A DNA stretch of 64,000 bases from Ochrobactrum teleogrylli (GCF_006376685.1 NZ_VEWL01000001.1:845450-909449), one strand, 5' to 3'; shown: positions 7,441-16,030, numbered from the stretch's first letter. The notes: generated from the letters alone by a model not told the origin. Translations and numbers: made by a program.

Positions 7441-8385
7441 ATGGGCACGCATCATCCGTATGAACGTCAGCTGGAAGCGCGGCACGACCATGTGTTTCTG
7501 GGTGACAACCACCAGCGCAACGAGCGGCGCACGTGGATGGTAATCGCCATTACCGCCGCAATGATGGTGATCGAGATCGTTGCCGGGAACCTTTATGGTT
7601 CCATGGCGCTGGTTGCCGATGGCTGGCACATGTCCACCCATGCAGCAGCGATGCTCATCGCAGCACTCGCCTATCTCTATGCCCGCAAGCACGCCAACAA
7701 TCCGCGCTTTACCTTCGGCACCGGCAAGCTCGGCGATCTGGCGGGCTTTGCCAGCGCCATCGTTCTAGCACTGATTGCGCTGCTGATCGGCTGGGAAAGT
7801 TTCCAGCGTTTCAGCGCCCCGGTCGCCATCAACTTCCATGAAGCCATTCTGATTGCCTGCCTCGGCCTCGCGGTCAATCTCGTCTGCGCCTGGCTGTTGA
7901 AAGACGATCACGCGCATCACCACCACGGACATGACCACGCCCATCACCACGAAAGCGGTCACGACCAGAACTTGCGCGCTGCCTATATCCATGTGCTGGC
8001 GGATGCATTGACTTCGGTGCTGGCGATTGCCGCCCTTCTTCTCGGCAGTCTTTACGGCTGGCTCTGGCTCGATCCGGCCATTGGCATTGTCGGTGCCTTG
8101 GTGATTGCGCGCTGGTCCTGGGGCCTCATTCGCGATGCGGGCGCGACGCTTCTCGATTACATCCCTGAAGGCGAGGACCTCCCCGAAGAGATCAGTGAAA
8201 TCATTGAGAAGGAAGGCGGCGAAATCGCCGATCTACATGTCTGGCAGCTTGGGCCGGGCCATCACGGTGCCATCGTGTCGATTGTCACGGCCACGCCAAA
8301 GGCGCCGTCCTATTACCGCAAGAAGCTTGCAGCGATACACGATTTGTCGCATGTGACGGTGGAGGTGGAAGTCCGCCCCGCCTGA
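7441..8385 (+). CDS. dmeF: Cation diffusion facilitator, Co/Ni-type efflux transporter
   Basis: A 314-residue inner-membrane metal exporter. The N-terminal TM region has GSMALVADGWHMSTHAAAM, the CDF transport-site motif with Asp/His ligands. A histidine-rich cytoplasmic loop (DDHAHHHHGHDHAHHHESGHD, about residues 155-175) is typical of DmeF. A second motif LADALTSVLAI follows in the later TM segments, and a C-terminal cytoplasmic metal-binding domain closes the protein. Its partner regulator follows 24 bp downstream and a matching operator lies upstream, so cobalt or nickel inducibility is a strong inference. The exact metal range cannot be read from sequence. Confidence 0.92.
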   Translation: MGTHHPYERQLEARHDHVFLGDNHQRNERRTWMVIAITAAMMVIEIVAGNLYGSMALVADGWHMSTHAAAMLIAALAYLYARKHANNPRFTFGTGKLGDLAGFASAIVLALIALLIGWESFQRFSAPVAINFHEAILIACLGLAVNLVCAWLLKDDHAHHHHGHDHAHHHESGHDQNLRAAYIHVLADALTSVLAIAALLLGSLYGWLWLDPAIGIVGALVIARWSWGLIRDAGATLLDYIPEGEDLPEEISEIIEKEGGEIADLHVWQLGPGHHGAIVSIVTATPKAPSYYRKKLAAIHDLSHVTVEVEVRPA

Positions 8386-8409
8386 CATATCGCAAAATCA
8401 GGAGTCCCC

Positions 8410-8685
8410 ATGACCCATACCATCCGCGAAAAGCAGAAGCTTATCAACCGCGTGCGCCGCATTCGCGGGCAGCTTGAAGGTGTGGAGCGGATGCTTGAGG
8501 AGGAAAAGGGCTGCTCTGAAGTCATGCAGGTGATTGCCGGAGTGCGCGGCGCGGTGAACGGGCTGATGGCCGAGGTGATCGAGGATCATATTCTCATGCA
8601 TGTCGCCGATGGTGATCTGCCGCAGAAAGAGCGCGACGAAGGCGCTGGCGAACTTGTGGACGTCGTTCGCGCCTATCTCAAATAA
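8410..8685 (+). CDS. dmeR: RcnR/FrmR-family metal-responsive repressor
   Basis: A 91-residue all-helical repressor of the CsoR/RcnR/FrmR superfamily. It carries the full set of RcnR nickel/cobalt ligands at the same positions: His3, Cys35, His60 and His64, plus the family core RIRGQLEGVERML and RGAVNGLMAEVIEDHI. This favours a Ni/Co sensor over a copper (CsoR) or formaldehyde (FrmR) sensor. It is the second gene of the dmeF-dmeR unit, whereas rhizobial dmeRF operons place the regulator first. It most likely acts at the operator upstream of dmeF. Confidence 0.9.
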   Translation: MTHTIREKQKLINRVRRIRGQLEGVERMLEEEKGCSEVMQVIAGVRGAVNGLMAEVIEDHILMHVADGDLPQKERDEGAGELVDVVRAYLK

Positions 8686-8760
8686 TGTGAGCACAGCGCT
8701 CATATTTCATCAACCCGTGCTATCAGACACATAATCCTTCGACAGGTTCGGATTTTCTGC

Positions 8761-9486
8761 ATGGCGACAGGTTCAGCTTCCACCGACAAGACGCACGCAA
8801 TCCCCTCAACCGTGTGGGTTCTGGGCGTTGTCAGCCTGTTGATGGATATTTCATCCGAAATGGTGCAGACGCTGCTGCCGCTTTATCTGGTGGCGGGATT
8901 GGGCGCATCCGCGATGATGGTGAACACCGCCGTCTGGATCGTCATCGCCGTCGCGTCGGTCCCGACGCTGGCCCGGTTCAGCGAAGCATTTCTGCTGCTC
9001 AAGGCGCAAGAAGCCGGTTTCGCCGCCGCCTGGGTGCCAATCACCATGGTCGTCATGCATGCCGTCTATGGGCTGACCGCCTATCCCGTCGGCAGCCTGT
9101 CGGACCGGATGGGCCGCAAGGGCCTGCTCGCCGCAAGCCTCGGCTTTCTCGTTGCCGCCGATCTGGTGATCGCTCATTCAACGACGATCTATCCGTTTCT
9201 GGCGGGTATTGTCCTGTGGGGCCTGCATATGGGCTTTTCACAAGGCATTCTGGCGACGCTTATCGCCGATACCGCACCCCCGCATCTCAAAGGCACCGCC
9301 TTCGGCATCTTCAATGTGATCACCGGCTTTGTCATGCTGGCGGGCAATGTCGGCGCTGGCTGGCTATGGGAAGCCTATGGCTCGTCGTCAACCTTCCTCG
9401 CCGGAGCGACTCTTTCGGCCATAGCGCTTGTGAGCCTGCTCGCGCTTCCCGGAACGCCTAAAGCGGCATCGCCGAAGTCTGCTTGA
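8761..9486 (+). pseudogene. MFS transporter with a large in-frame internal deletion
   Basis: The open frame encodes 241 residues, against about 400 for the family. Residues 1-54 match the first transmembrane helix region (STVWVLGVVSLLMDISSEMV, then LLPLYLVAGLGASA). From residue 55 (NTAVWIVIAVASVPTLARFSEAF) the protein continues as the seventh helix and the rest of the C-terminal half, including the loop 8-9 motif GSLSDRMGRKG. Helices 2-6 are therefore missing, with the join near base 8,923. The frame is intact, so a short product may be made, but transport is unlikely. The 3' end overlaps the convergent Lrp gene by 29 bp. Confidence 0.75.
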
Positions 9487-9916
9487 CCGTCTGGCTCGGA
9501 ACGTCGGTCTTCAGGTTCTGCACGCCTTTGATGCGGCTTAGATATTCCGACTGGAAACGCCGATATTCCTCGATATCCGCCGCGACCACGCGGATCATCG
9601 CATCGTAATCGCCCAGCATGAAATAACATTCCAGCACTTGCGGCAGCTTCAATATTTCGCGCGCAAACTCCTGAAGCGTTTCCTCATCCTGCCTGTCCAG
9701 CCGGATGCGAGTGAAGAAGGTCAGCCCCTTGCCGATCTTGGCCGGATTAAGCACCGCAACATAGCGGTCGATCACGCCCGCCTCTTCCAGAAGCTTCACC
9801 CGCCGCAGACACGGCGACGGCGACAGTCCGACCTCGCGCGCCAGATCATTATTGGCGATGCGCCCGTCGCGTTGCAGCACACGCAATATCCGCTTGTCGA
9901 TCTCATCCAGCTTCAT
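9458..9916 (-). CDS. Lrp/AsnC-family transcriptional regulator
   Basis: A 152-residue regulator with an N-terminal winged HTH (LDEIDKRILRVLQRDGRIANNDLAREVGLSPSPCLRRVK is the usual opening, residues 3-42) and a C-terminal RAM effector domain (ECYFMLGDYDAMIRVVA). It is divergent from two tandem azlCD units, the branched-chain amino acid exporters that such regulators commonly control. Perfect palindromes ttggca-N5-tgccaa lie 31 bp before its start and again before the second azlC, so it probably represses or activates both units in response to an amino acid. Confidence 0.92.
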   Translation of the reverse strand: MKLDEIDKRILRVLQRDGRIANNDLAREVGLSPSPCLRRVKLLEEAGVIDRYVAVLNPAKIGKGLTFFTRIRLDRQDEETLQEFAREILKLPQVLECYFMLGDYDAMIRVVAADIEEYRRFQSEYLSRIKGVQNLKTDVPSQTVKQTSAMPL

Positions 9917-9946
9917 GGGCCACCGATTTCATTTACACCCAAACTA

Positions 9947-9963
9947 TTGGCATTTTCTGCCAA
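9947..9963. promoter_or_regulatory. Palindromic operator, copy 1
   Basis: ttggca-ttttc-tgccaa is a perfect 6 bp inverted repeat in the lrp-azlC intergenic region. It is followed by aatattg, and the same arrangement recurs upstream of the second azlC. Confidence 0.75.
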
Positions 9964-10190
9964 ATATTGATGCCATATACTAGCTCCTACAAGGTAATCG
10001 CTCAAGATATTGATTAAATTATCGAGTACTTCCAGATCAGCGCACCGCATGCGCGAATTTCCGGCAAAGGTTATGAAGCGGCCAGTTTGCCGCGCAAAGC
10101 AAGAAAGAGATCAAGTGGTTCCAGCAGCTGTGTCTGGACTGGAAACCACCCGGATAAGGGGCAGCCGCGAGGCCAGCCAACGGGATTTTT

Positions 10191-10943
10191 ATGGATACTC
10201 CACCGTTCTATGCATCTCAAGAAAGCACATTTAGCAGCCATCAAATTAGAAGGTCAGAATTCCGCCGCGGAGCCATTGCCGTGCTTCCGGTTCTGCTGGG
10301 TGCTTTTCCCTATGCCATGGTTATGGGCGCGCAGGCTGTACACAAAGGCCTCAGCCTGTTGTCCGTCATGTTGATGGCCGGCATGAACTTCGCGGGCGGT
10401 TCGGAGTTTTCGGCAATCCGGCTCTGGACGTCGCCACCGCATGTCCTGCTCATCGCGGCGATTACCTTTCTGGTCAACAGCCGCCATCTGCTGATGGGTG
10501 CCGCCCTTGCGCCCTTCATCAGCCATTTGCCGAAGCGCACGGCCTTCATCAGCCTGTTCCTGATGTGCGATGAAAGCTGGGCGCTTGGTCTAGCCGATGC
10601 GAAGCACCGCCAGTCTAAGGACGTCAACCCGGCGCTGAGCCTGAAATTTTATATGGGCGTTGCCATCCCATTCTACGTGGCATGGCTGTCCGCCGCCACG
10701 TTGGGCGCTGTCCTCGGACCGATGGTGGGGGATCTCCGCCCCTATGGCTTCGACATGGCGTTTCCAGCGGTCTTTCTGGTGCTGCTCGCAGGCATGTGGA
10801 AAGGCTTTAAAGCAGCGCGTCCGTGGTTCGTCAGCCTCGCCGTCGCCGCAGTCACCTACCTCACCATTCCAGGCGCATGGTATGTCGCCGCTGGCGCAGT
10901 TTCCGGCCTCGTTGCAGCCTATCTTCTGGCAGGTGCAGAATGA
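10191..10943 (+). CDS. azlC: AzlC-family branched-chain amino acid exporter subunit, copy 1
   Basis: A 250-residue membrane protein, the large subunit of an AzlCD exporter (branched-chain amino acids, sometimes others). Typical segments are FRRGAIAVLPVLLGAFPYAMVMGAQA near residues 24-50 and NSRHLLMGAALAPFISHLP in the middle. The stop overlaps the azlD start by 4 bp (ATGA), indicating translational coupling. The same pair is repeated directly downstream with high similarity, including part of the 5' leader. ATG at 10,191 matches the start position used by the second copy. Confidence 0.9.
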   Translation: MDTPPFYASQESTFSSHQIRRSEFRRGAIAVLPVLLGAFPYAMVMGAQAVHKGLSLLSVMLMAGMNFAGGSEFSAIRLWTSPPHVLLIAAITFLVNSRHLLMGAALAPFISHLPKRTAFISLFLMCDESWALGLADAKHRQSKDVNPALSLKFYMGVAIPFYVAWLSAATLGAVLGPMVGDLRPYGFDMAFPAVFLVLLAGMWKGFKAARPWFVSLAVAAVTYLTIPGAWYVAAGAVSGLVAAYLLAGAE

Positions 10944-11239
10944 TTGACCCCTTAGTCCTGCTCACCATCATCGCGATGGCCAGCGTCACCTATCTGACCC
11001 GCATCGGCGGCTATGTACTGCTGCGTAATCGCACACTCAGCAAACGGACGATGGCGGTGATGGAAGCCGCGCCCGGCTGTGTACTGATTTCAGTCATCGC
11101 ACCGGATTTCGTCTCCGACAGGCCCGCCGATCTTCTGGCGCTGGCGATTACCGTTCTCGCCGCCACGCGCTTTTCCATGCTGCCGACCGTGCTGATCGGC
11201 ATCGGCACTGCCGGTCTTTGCCGCCACTTTATCGGATAG
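10940..11239 (+). CDS. azlD: AzlD-family small exporter subunit, copy 1
   Basis: A 99-residue protein with about four hydrophobic helices, partner of AzlC. The start at 10,940 is set by the ATGA overlap with azlC; upstream in-frame sequence is the azlC gene in another frame. The core TYLTRIGGYVLLRNRTLSKR and EAAPGCVLISVIAPDF is nearly identical in the second copy at 12,172. Confidence 0.9.
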   Translation: MIDPLVLLTIIAMASVTYLTRIGGYVLLRNRTLSKRTMAVMEAAPGCVLISVIAPDFVSDRPADLLALAITVLAATRFSMLPTVLIGIGTAGLCRHFIG

Positions 11240-11293
11240 CTTCTATATCGCCCCGCGCTTCATTGGCCACGAATTCCATTTATGCCGATATTG

Positions 11294-11310
11294 TTGGCAT
11301 TCACTGCCAA
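11294..11310. promoter_or_regulatory. Palindromic operator, copy 2
   Basis: ttggca-ttcac-tgccaa, same arms and spacing as 9947-9963 and again followed by aatattg. It lies 130 bp before the second azlC start, so each azlCD unit has its own copy of the site. Confidence 0.75.
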
Positions 11311-11440
11311 ATATTGCTGCAATCGGCCAATCTTTGCAATCCGATTGCTCAAGACATTGGCTATATTGCCGTTCGCTCTCAAGCAAAGATGCTGGGGTAA
11401 TAGACAAGGGGCAGCCGCGAGGCCAGCCAACGGCGGTTTT

Positions 11441-12175
11441 ATGGATATTTCACAGGCCTATGTGCCACAGCAAAGCAAACCGGCGTCGGAATTCCGTCGG
11501 GGTGCCACCGCCGGACTACCGGTTTTGCTAGGCATTATTCCCTATGCTCTGGTGCTGGGCGCGCAGGCTGCACAAAAGGGCCTAAGCGTCCTCGAAGTGC
11601 CGTTGATGACGGGCCTGAATTTCGCGGGCGGCTCCGAATTTGCCGCGATCCAGCTCTGGACCTCGCCGCCGCATGTTTTGCTCATTGCCGCGATCACGCT
11701 TCTGGTCAACAGCCGCCATCTTTTGATGGGCGCCGCCCTTGCGCCTTTCATCCGCCATCTGCCAAAGCGCAAGGCTTTCGCCAGCCTGTTTCTGATGTGC
11801 GATGAAAGCTGGGCGCTCGGCCTCGCCGATGCGAAGCGCCGTCAGGCGAAGGGCGTCAATCCGGCGCTGAGCCTCAAATTCTATGCCGGTGTCGCCATCC
11901 CGTTCTACATTGCATGGGTGCTTTTCACCACGCTCGGCGCCGCCTTTGGCCCGATGATGGGCGACTTGCGGCCCTATGGTTTCGACATGGCGTTTCCGGC
12001 GGTGTTTCTGGTGCTGCTGGCAGGCATGTGGAAGGGCATCGCCGCAGCGCGCCCGTGGCTGGTCAGCCTTGTCGTCGCCGCCGTTACCTATCTCACCATT
12101 CCCGGCGCTTGGTATGTCGCCGCCGGTGCACTCTCCGGCCTCGTTGCCGCCTATCTTCTGGCAGGTGAAGAATGA
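11441..12175 (+). CDS. azlC: AzlC-family branched-chain amino acid exporter subunit, copy 2
   Basis: A 244-residue paralogue of the upstream AzlC. I prefer ATG at 11,441 over an earlier in-frame start because it aligns with the first copy (MDTP versus MDIS) and because a near-identical GC-rich leader block of about 28 bp precedes both. Most of the protein is very similar; differences cluster at the N terminus and in a few helices. It ends with an ATGA overlap into azlD. The copies presumably arose by tandem duplication of lrp-regulated azlCD and may have split substrates. Confidence 0.9.
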   Translation: MDISQAYVPQQSKPASEFRRGATAGLPVLLGIIPYALVLGAQAAQKGLSVLEVPLMTGLNFAGGSEFAAIQLWTSPPHVLLIAAITLLVNSRHLLMGAALAPFIRHLPKRKAFASLFLMCDESWALGLADAKRRQAKGVNPALSLKFYAGVAIPFYIAWVLFTTLGAAFGPMMGDLRPYGFDMAFPAVFLVLLAGMWKGIAAARPWLVSLVVAAVTYLTIPGAWYVAAGALSGLVAAYLLAGEE

Positions 12176-12471
12176 TCGATCCGTTAGCCGTTCTCACCAT
12201 CGTTTTGATGGCCAGCGTCACTTATCTGACCCGCATCGGCGGATATGTACTGCTGCGCAATCGCACACTCAGCAAACGCGCGACCGCCGTTATGGAAGCC
12301 GCGCCCGGTTGTGTGCTGATATCGGTGATCGCACCGGATTTCGTCTCCGACAAGCCCGCCGATCTTCTGGCTCTGGCGATCACCATTTTCGCCGCCACGC
12401 GCTTTTCCATGCTGCCGACCGTGATCATCGGCATCGGTGCTGCCGGTCTCTGCCGCTACCTGATCGGATAG
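12172..12471 (+). CDS. azlD: AzlD-family small exporter subunit, copy 2
   Basis: A 99-residue partner of the second AzlC, coupled by a 4 bp overlap. It differs from copy 1 mainly by conservative substitutions (for example IAMASVTY versus VLMASVTY). It is convergent with the ECF sigma gene, with only 12 bp between the stops and no clear terminator. Confidence 0.9.
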   Translation: MIDPLAVLTIVLMASVTYLTRIGGYVLLRNRTLSKRATAVMEAAPGCVLISVIAPDFVSDKPADLLALAITIFAATRFSMLPTVIIGIGAAGLCRYLIG

Positions 12472-12483
12472 CGGCAGCACAGG

Positions 12484-13347
12484 TCAGTGCAGGTGCTGCA
12501 ACTTGTCGGGATTGCGGACGACATAGATCGCCGCAATCTTTCCGTCTTCGATATCGAGCGCCGTGGTCTGGATCTGACCATCCGATTCCAGCGAGATGAA
12601 GCCCGGCAGACCATTGATGAAGGTGGTGCGCACCAGCGTTGAACCATTGGCCCTGAAATAGCCGGCAAGCTTCTCGTGAATTTCCATAACATCGGTAAAG
12701 CCGAAAATCGGCTTCGGGAAGGCCGGGCGTTTTCCGCCGCCATCCGCATGCATATGCACGTCGGCGGCCAACATGGTGCCCAGCGCATTCATGTCGCCGC
12801 TACGCGATGCCGTGAAGAAAGCCTGCGCCAGCTCAATCCCGCGCGCTCTATCGACCTGAAAACGCGGTCGTTCTTCGCGAACATGCTTGCGCGCACGGGT
12901 CGCGAGTTGTCGGCAGGCCGCCGCATCGCGCTGAATTGTTTTCGCTATTTCGTCGAAGTCGAGACCGAAGACATCGTGCAGCAGAAAGGCCGCGCGTTCC
13001 AGCGGTGAAAGACGCTCCAGCGCCAGCATCAACGGCAGGGTCACATCGTCGTCTTCCTCTTCCTCCTCGACCACCGGATCTGGAATCCACGGGCCGAAAT
13101 AAGTTTCGCGCTGTCGCTGGCCGGATTTAAGCCGGTCGAGACAAAGCCGCGTCACCGTGCGCCGCAGGAAAGCTTCCGGCTCGCGCACCGCGCTGCGGTC
13201 GGCGTTCATCCAGCGGATGAACGCCTCCTGCACCATATCTTCCGCATCGGCGACGGAGCCGAGCATGCGATAGGCGACACGGATCAGTTTCGAACGCAGC
13301 GGATCGAAAATCTCCGCTGCATCGTCATGCGCCGCCCCCCCTGCCAT
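12484..13347 (-). CDS. ECF41-type RNA polymerase sigma factor with SnoaL-like tail
   Basis: A 287-residue protein. Residues about 12-80 form sigma region 2 (LIRVAYRMLGSVADAEDMVQEAFIRW) and about 105-165 region 4 (LERLSPLERAAFLLHDVFGLDFDEIA). The remaining ~120 residues form a SnoaL/NTF2-like domain (ELAQAFFTASRSGDMNALGTML), which in ECF41 factors modulates activity in place of an anti-sigma factor. The upstream gene encodes a carboxymuconolactone decarboxylase family protein, the hallmark partner of ECF41. The ATG overlaps that gene's stop by one base (TGATG), so the two are translationally coupled. Confidence 0.93.
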   Translation of the reverse strand: MAGGAAHDDAAEIFDPLRSKLIRVAYRMLGSVADAEDMVQEAFIRWMNADRSAVREPEAFLRRTVTRLCLDRLKSGQRQRETYFGPWIPDPVVEEEEEDDDVTLPLMLALERLSPLERAAFLLHDVFGLDFDEIAKTIQRDAAACRQLATRARKHVREERPRFQVDRARGIELAQAFFTASRSGDMNALGTMLAADVHMHADGGGKRPAFPKPIFGFTDVMEIHEKLAGYFRANGSTLVRTTFINGLPGFISLESDGQIQTTALDIEDGKIAAIYVVRNPDKLQHLH

Positions 13348-13829
13348 CAGGCGACCGCCTCAGCAGTCTTTTGGGCCGGAGCCTTTGCCGCTGCTGGTTC
13401 AAACCAGAGGCCGAAGCCAACGGCCATGCGGTTCCAGCCGTTGATAATATTGATCATCAGCGTGAGATTCACCTGTTCCTCCTCCGTAAACTGCGCCTGC
13501 AGGGCCTTGCGCGCTTCGACAAGATCATGCCCCTGCGAGAGACGCGTCAGCGCATCCACCCAGCCAAGAGCCGCCCGTTCCCGCTCAGAATAGCATGGCG
13601 CTTCCTGCCAGGCCGAGAGCAAATAAATGCGCTGTTCGGTTTCGCCCAGCGCGCGGGCTTCAATCGTGTGCATGTTGATGCAGTTTGCACAGGCATTGAT
13701 CTGCGACGAGCGGATTTTGACCAATTCGATCAGGCTCCCTTCCAGACTGGCAGCGACGGCTTGCGAGGTGGTCATCCAGGATTTCATCAGGGCAGGAGCA
13801 GCATTGAATGGGTTCAGCGTGGCAGTCAT
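13347..13829 (-). CDS. Carboxymuconolactone decarboxylase / AhpD-like protein
   Basis: A 160-residue protein of the CMD family. It has the AhpD-type redox motif CANCINMHT (CxxC plus His) after IELVKIRSSQINA. The start at 13,829 is preferred to a longer frame because aaaggaac precedes it and the family starts here (MTATLNPF). It is first in an operon with an ECF41 sigma factor, which in other bacteria typically controls this gene. A peroxidase-reductant or related redox role is likely but not proven. Confidence 0.9.
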   Translation of the reverse strand: MTATLNPFNAAPALMKSWMTTSQAVAASLEGSLIELVKIRSSQINACANCINMHTIEARALGETEQRIYLLSAWQEAPCYSERERAALGWVDALTRLSQGHDLVEARKALQAQFTEEEQVNLTLMINIINGWNRMAVGFGLWFEPAAAKAPAQKTAEAVA

Positions 13830-13929
13830 GGTCTCGTTCCTTTCGGGTTTGATTTGATGGTTCGAAAGACATGACGAGCGAGCATCGCTGAATGTGACAT
13901 TTGGGCAAAAAAATCTTTGCCGATAGGCG

Positions 13930-14814
13930 TTATTTTCCAATTTCTCCCATGATCCATGCCCGAAAAGCCCGGATTTTCGGCACGTTACGGCGGGATTCGG
14001 GATAGACCAACCAATAGGAACGGCCATCATCGCAGAGGAGGTCGAAAGGCTGGATCAACAGACCCGCCGCAACTTCCGCCGTGTGAAAGGCAGGGGTGAG
14101 GATACCCATACCGAGGCCCGCCGTGGCCGCCCGCCCTTCCAGATGCTGCGCGCCCAGCCGGTTCTGCGTGTTGCCCCGCAGTTGCGGATCAGGAACACCA
14201 GCGGCTTCGAACCACAGCCGCCACCAAGGATCGCTGGCATCGATGGCGGGCAGGCGCAACAGGTCGGCTGGCTCGCGCACCCCGCCAATGCTTGCCGCAA
14301 GTTTCGGGCTCAGCATGGGCGTGAACTGCGCCTTGATCAGCTCATGACTGACCAGCCCCGGCCAGTGGCCGGTGCCGGTACGGATGGCGAGATCGACCTC
14401 GCTCTGGGTGAAATCGATCAGCTGGTCATTGGTATCGAGCCGCACCGCCAGAAGCGGGTGCTCCATCTGGAACGAACCAAGGCGCTGAACCAGCCAGTTG
14501 GCGGCGAAAGTGGCGACCGAGCTGATCGTGAGCACGCCTTCCGCATCCTCCCGCAACGTGGCGAAAGCCGTGCGCATCGTTTCAAAAGCCTCTGTAATGG
14601 ACGGCGCCAGTCGCTCACCAAGCTCGGTCAGTTTCACTTGTCGCGGCATGCGCAGAAACAAGGGCGCGCCGACCCGCTCCTCCAGCATCTTGATCTGATA
14701 GCTGACGGCGGCCTGCGTCATGCCAAGCTCTTCCGCAGCCTTGGTAAAGCTTGCGTGGCGGGACGCGGATTCAAAGACGCGAATAGCGGATAAAGGGGGT
14801 AGCGACGACACCAT
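13930..14814 (-). CDS. LysR-family regulator, GcvA-like
   Basis: A 294-residue LysR regulator. The N-terminal winged HTH (PLSAIRVFESASRHASFTKAAEELGMTQAAVS is the family opening, residues 6-38) is of the GcvA/AmpR type, followed by a substrate-binding domain ending in a conserved YWLVYPESRRNVPKIRAFRAWI segment. It lies 100 bp upstream of the CMD/ECF41 pair on the same strand and is divergent from a DUF1127 gene. Its target cannot be fixed; either neighbour is plausible. Confidence 0.88.
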   Translation of the reverse strand: MVSSLPPLSAIRVFESASRHASFTKAAEELGMTQAAVSYQIKMLEERVGAPLFLRMPRQVKLTELGERLAPSITEAFETMRTAFATLREDAEGVLTISSVATFAANWLVQRLGSFQMEHPLLAVRLDTNDQLIDFTQSEVDLAIRTGTGHWPGLVSHELIKAQFTPMLSPKLAASIGGVREPADLLRLPAIDASDPWWRLWFEAAGVPDPQLRGNTQNRLGAQHLEGRAATAGLGMGILTPAFHTAEVAAGLLIQPFDLLCDDGRSYWLVYPESRRNVPKIRAFRAWIMGEIGK

Positions 14815-14941
14815 GATACATAAGCCCTCCTTATGCAGGGTAATCGACGTTCAATTGGAAAACAACAGCTTTTCCGGCCATATCTATAGGCAGAATTTAA
14901 CTGAACTGTCTCCCACAGTTCACAAAAGCAAAGCCGGAACC

Positions 14942-15178
14942 ATGCAAAATATCGAGATCAATGCACCAGACCATGCAGGGGCTTGCGCTGCGTCTGGCCC
15001 TGCCGGTAAAGCCGCCACAGGCTGGTATCGTCTTTTCACCCGCCTGTTTCAGCGCAAGCCAGCGCCCTATGTCGTCAGCGAACACTCGCCCGACTATCTG
15101 CTGCGCGACCTTGGCCTCATGGAAGGGCGCACCTCCCGCCTCCCGCGCGGCGGACACAGACTGCCGGATTGGCGCTAA
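14942..15178 (+). CDS. DUF1127-type small protein
   Basis: A 78-residue protein. The start at 14,942 is chosen by the family-like C-terminal half: after a ~35-residue leader, the sequence PDYLLRDLGLMEGR carries the DUF1127 signature (LRDxGL). DUF1127 proteins in alphaproteobacteria are small, often arginine-rich, and linked to RNA turnover or phosphate and carbon metabolism. It is divergent from the LysR gene and convergent with the GntR gene, whose end lies one base away. Confidence 0.7.
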   Translation: MQNIEINAPDHAGACAASGPAGKAATGWYRLFTRLFQRKPAPYVVSEHSPDYLLRDLGLMEGRTSRLPRGGHRLPDWR

Positions 15179-15179
15179 C

Positions 15180-15845
15180 TCAAGCGCTGATAACGGCAAA
15201 TCCCCGCGCCTTCAGGCCGCGACGATCCTCGTGCAAACTGCTGACGAGACGGTCGCGGCTGCCGCCCAGATGCGCGCTCAACAGCTTCGCCGCCTCGTCG
15301 GCGTCGCCTTCGCGCACCGCATCAAGGATCGCGTGATGCTCACGCCATGCGCGGGCAAGGGCCGCTTCGTCGCGCACTTCCAGCCAGCGCGCTCGTGACA
15401 GGCGCTGCATCGCATCACGCACGCCACGGCTCAAAAACTCATTACCCGACAGTCGCGCCAGTTCGATGTGGAAATCCATGCCGACCCGATGCCATTCCTC
15501 CCGCGAGGTTTCGGCGTCGCAACTGTCCAGCATCGCGCCAATCGGCTCGACGCCGCTGCGGCCATCAAGCGCCGCAGTCAAACGAATGGCCGCCACTTCC
15601 AGCGCCTCGCGATAGACGCCAATCTGCTCGATTTCAGCAAGATTGATCGGCGAAACCGTCCAGCCGCGCCCTTCCCGACAGACCAGCCCTTCGGCTTCCA
15701 ACCGCAACAGCGCGGCGCGGATCGGCGTGCGCGAGGCGGCGAACTGCGTCTCCACCCAGCGCTCGGTCAGGCGTTCGCCCGGCCCAAGCTCAAGCCCCAG
15801 GATCATGTCGCGGAGTTGCTCTTCCACTTGCCTCATCTGTGACAT
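15180..15845 (-). CDS. GntR-family regulator, FadR/VanR (FCD) subgroup
   Basis: A 221-residue repressor. The N-terminal winged HTH includes LGPGERLTERWVETQFAASRTPIRAALLRLEAEGLV. The C-terminal FCD domain carries the expected histidines in DFHIELARLSGNEF and in REHHAIL, which bind a metal in many members. A 30 bp palindrome (16,031-16,060) lies in the intergenic region with the divergent MFS gene, so it probably regulates that transporter. Ligand unknown. Confidence 0.9.
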   Translation of the reverse strand: MSQMRQVEEQLRDMILGLELGPGERLTERWVETQFAASRTPIRAALLRLEAEGLVCREGRGWTVSPINLAEIEQIGVYREALEVAAIRLTAALDGRSGVEPIGAMLDSCDAETSREEWHRVGMDFHIELARLSGNEFLSRGVRDAMQRLSRARWLEVRDEAALARAWREHHAILDAVREGDADEAAKLLSAHLGGSRDRLVSSLHEDRRGLKARGFAVISA

Positions 15846-15861
15846 TGCCGACCGGTCTCCT

Positions 15862-15962
15862 GGAGCGGTTCCAGTTAAAACGGAATCGTGGAACCGCTCT
15901 AACCAATTGTTTTACGCATAATCCCACGCAAAATCGCTACGCACTTTTGCTGGAAATGCTCT
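15862..15962. repeat. Bru-RS-like palindromic repeat, copy 1
   Basis: About 101 bp. The left half folds on itself (gagcggttcca / tggaaccgctct), then a conserved body (gttttacgcat, acgcaaaatcgctacgc), ending in acttttgctggaaatgctc. The same unit recurs at 51,759, 56,699 and 58,413. Size and palindromic nature match the Bru-RS repeats described in Brucella; identity is inferred. Confidence 0.8.
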
Positions 15963-16030
15963 CGTTCACCACACCGTGAATGCTTGTTCCTGACTGGAGT
16001 TGACAAGACGAAGCAACAGGCGCATGCATG

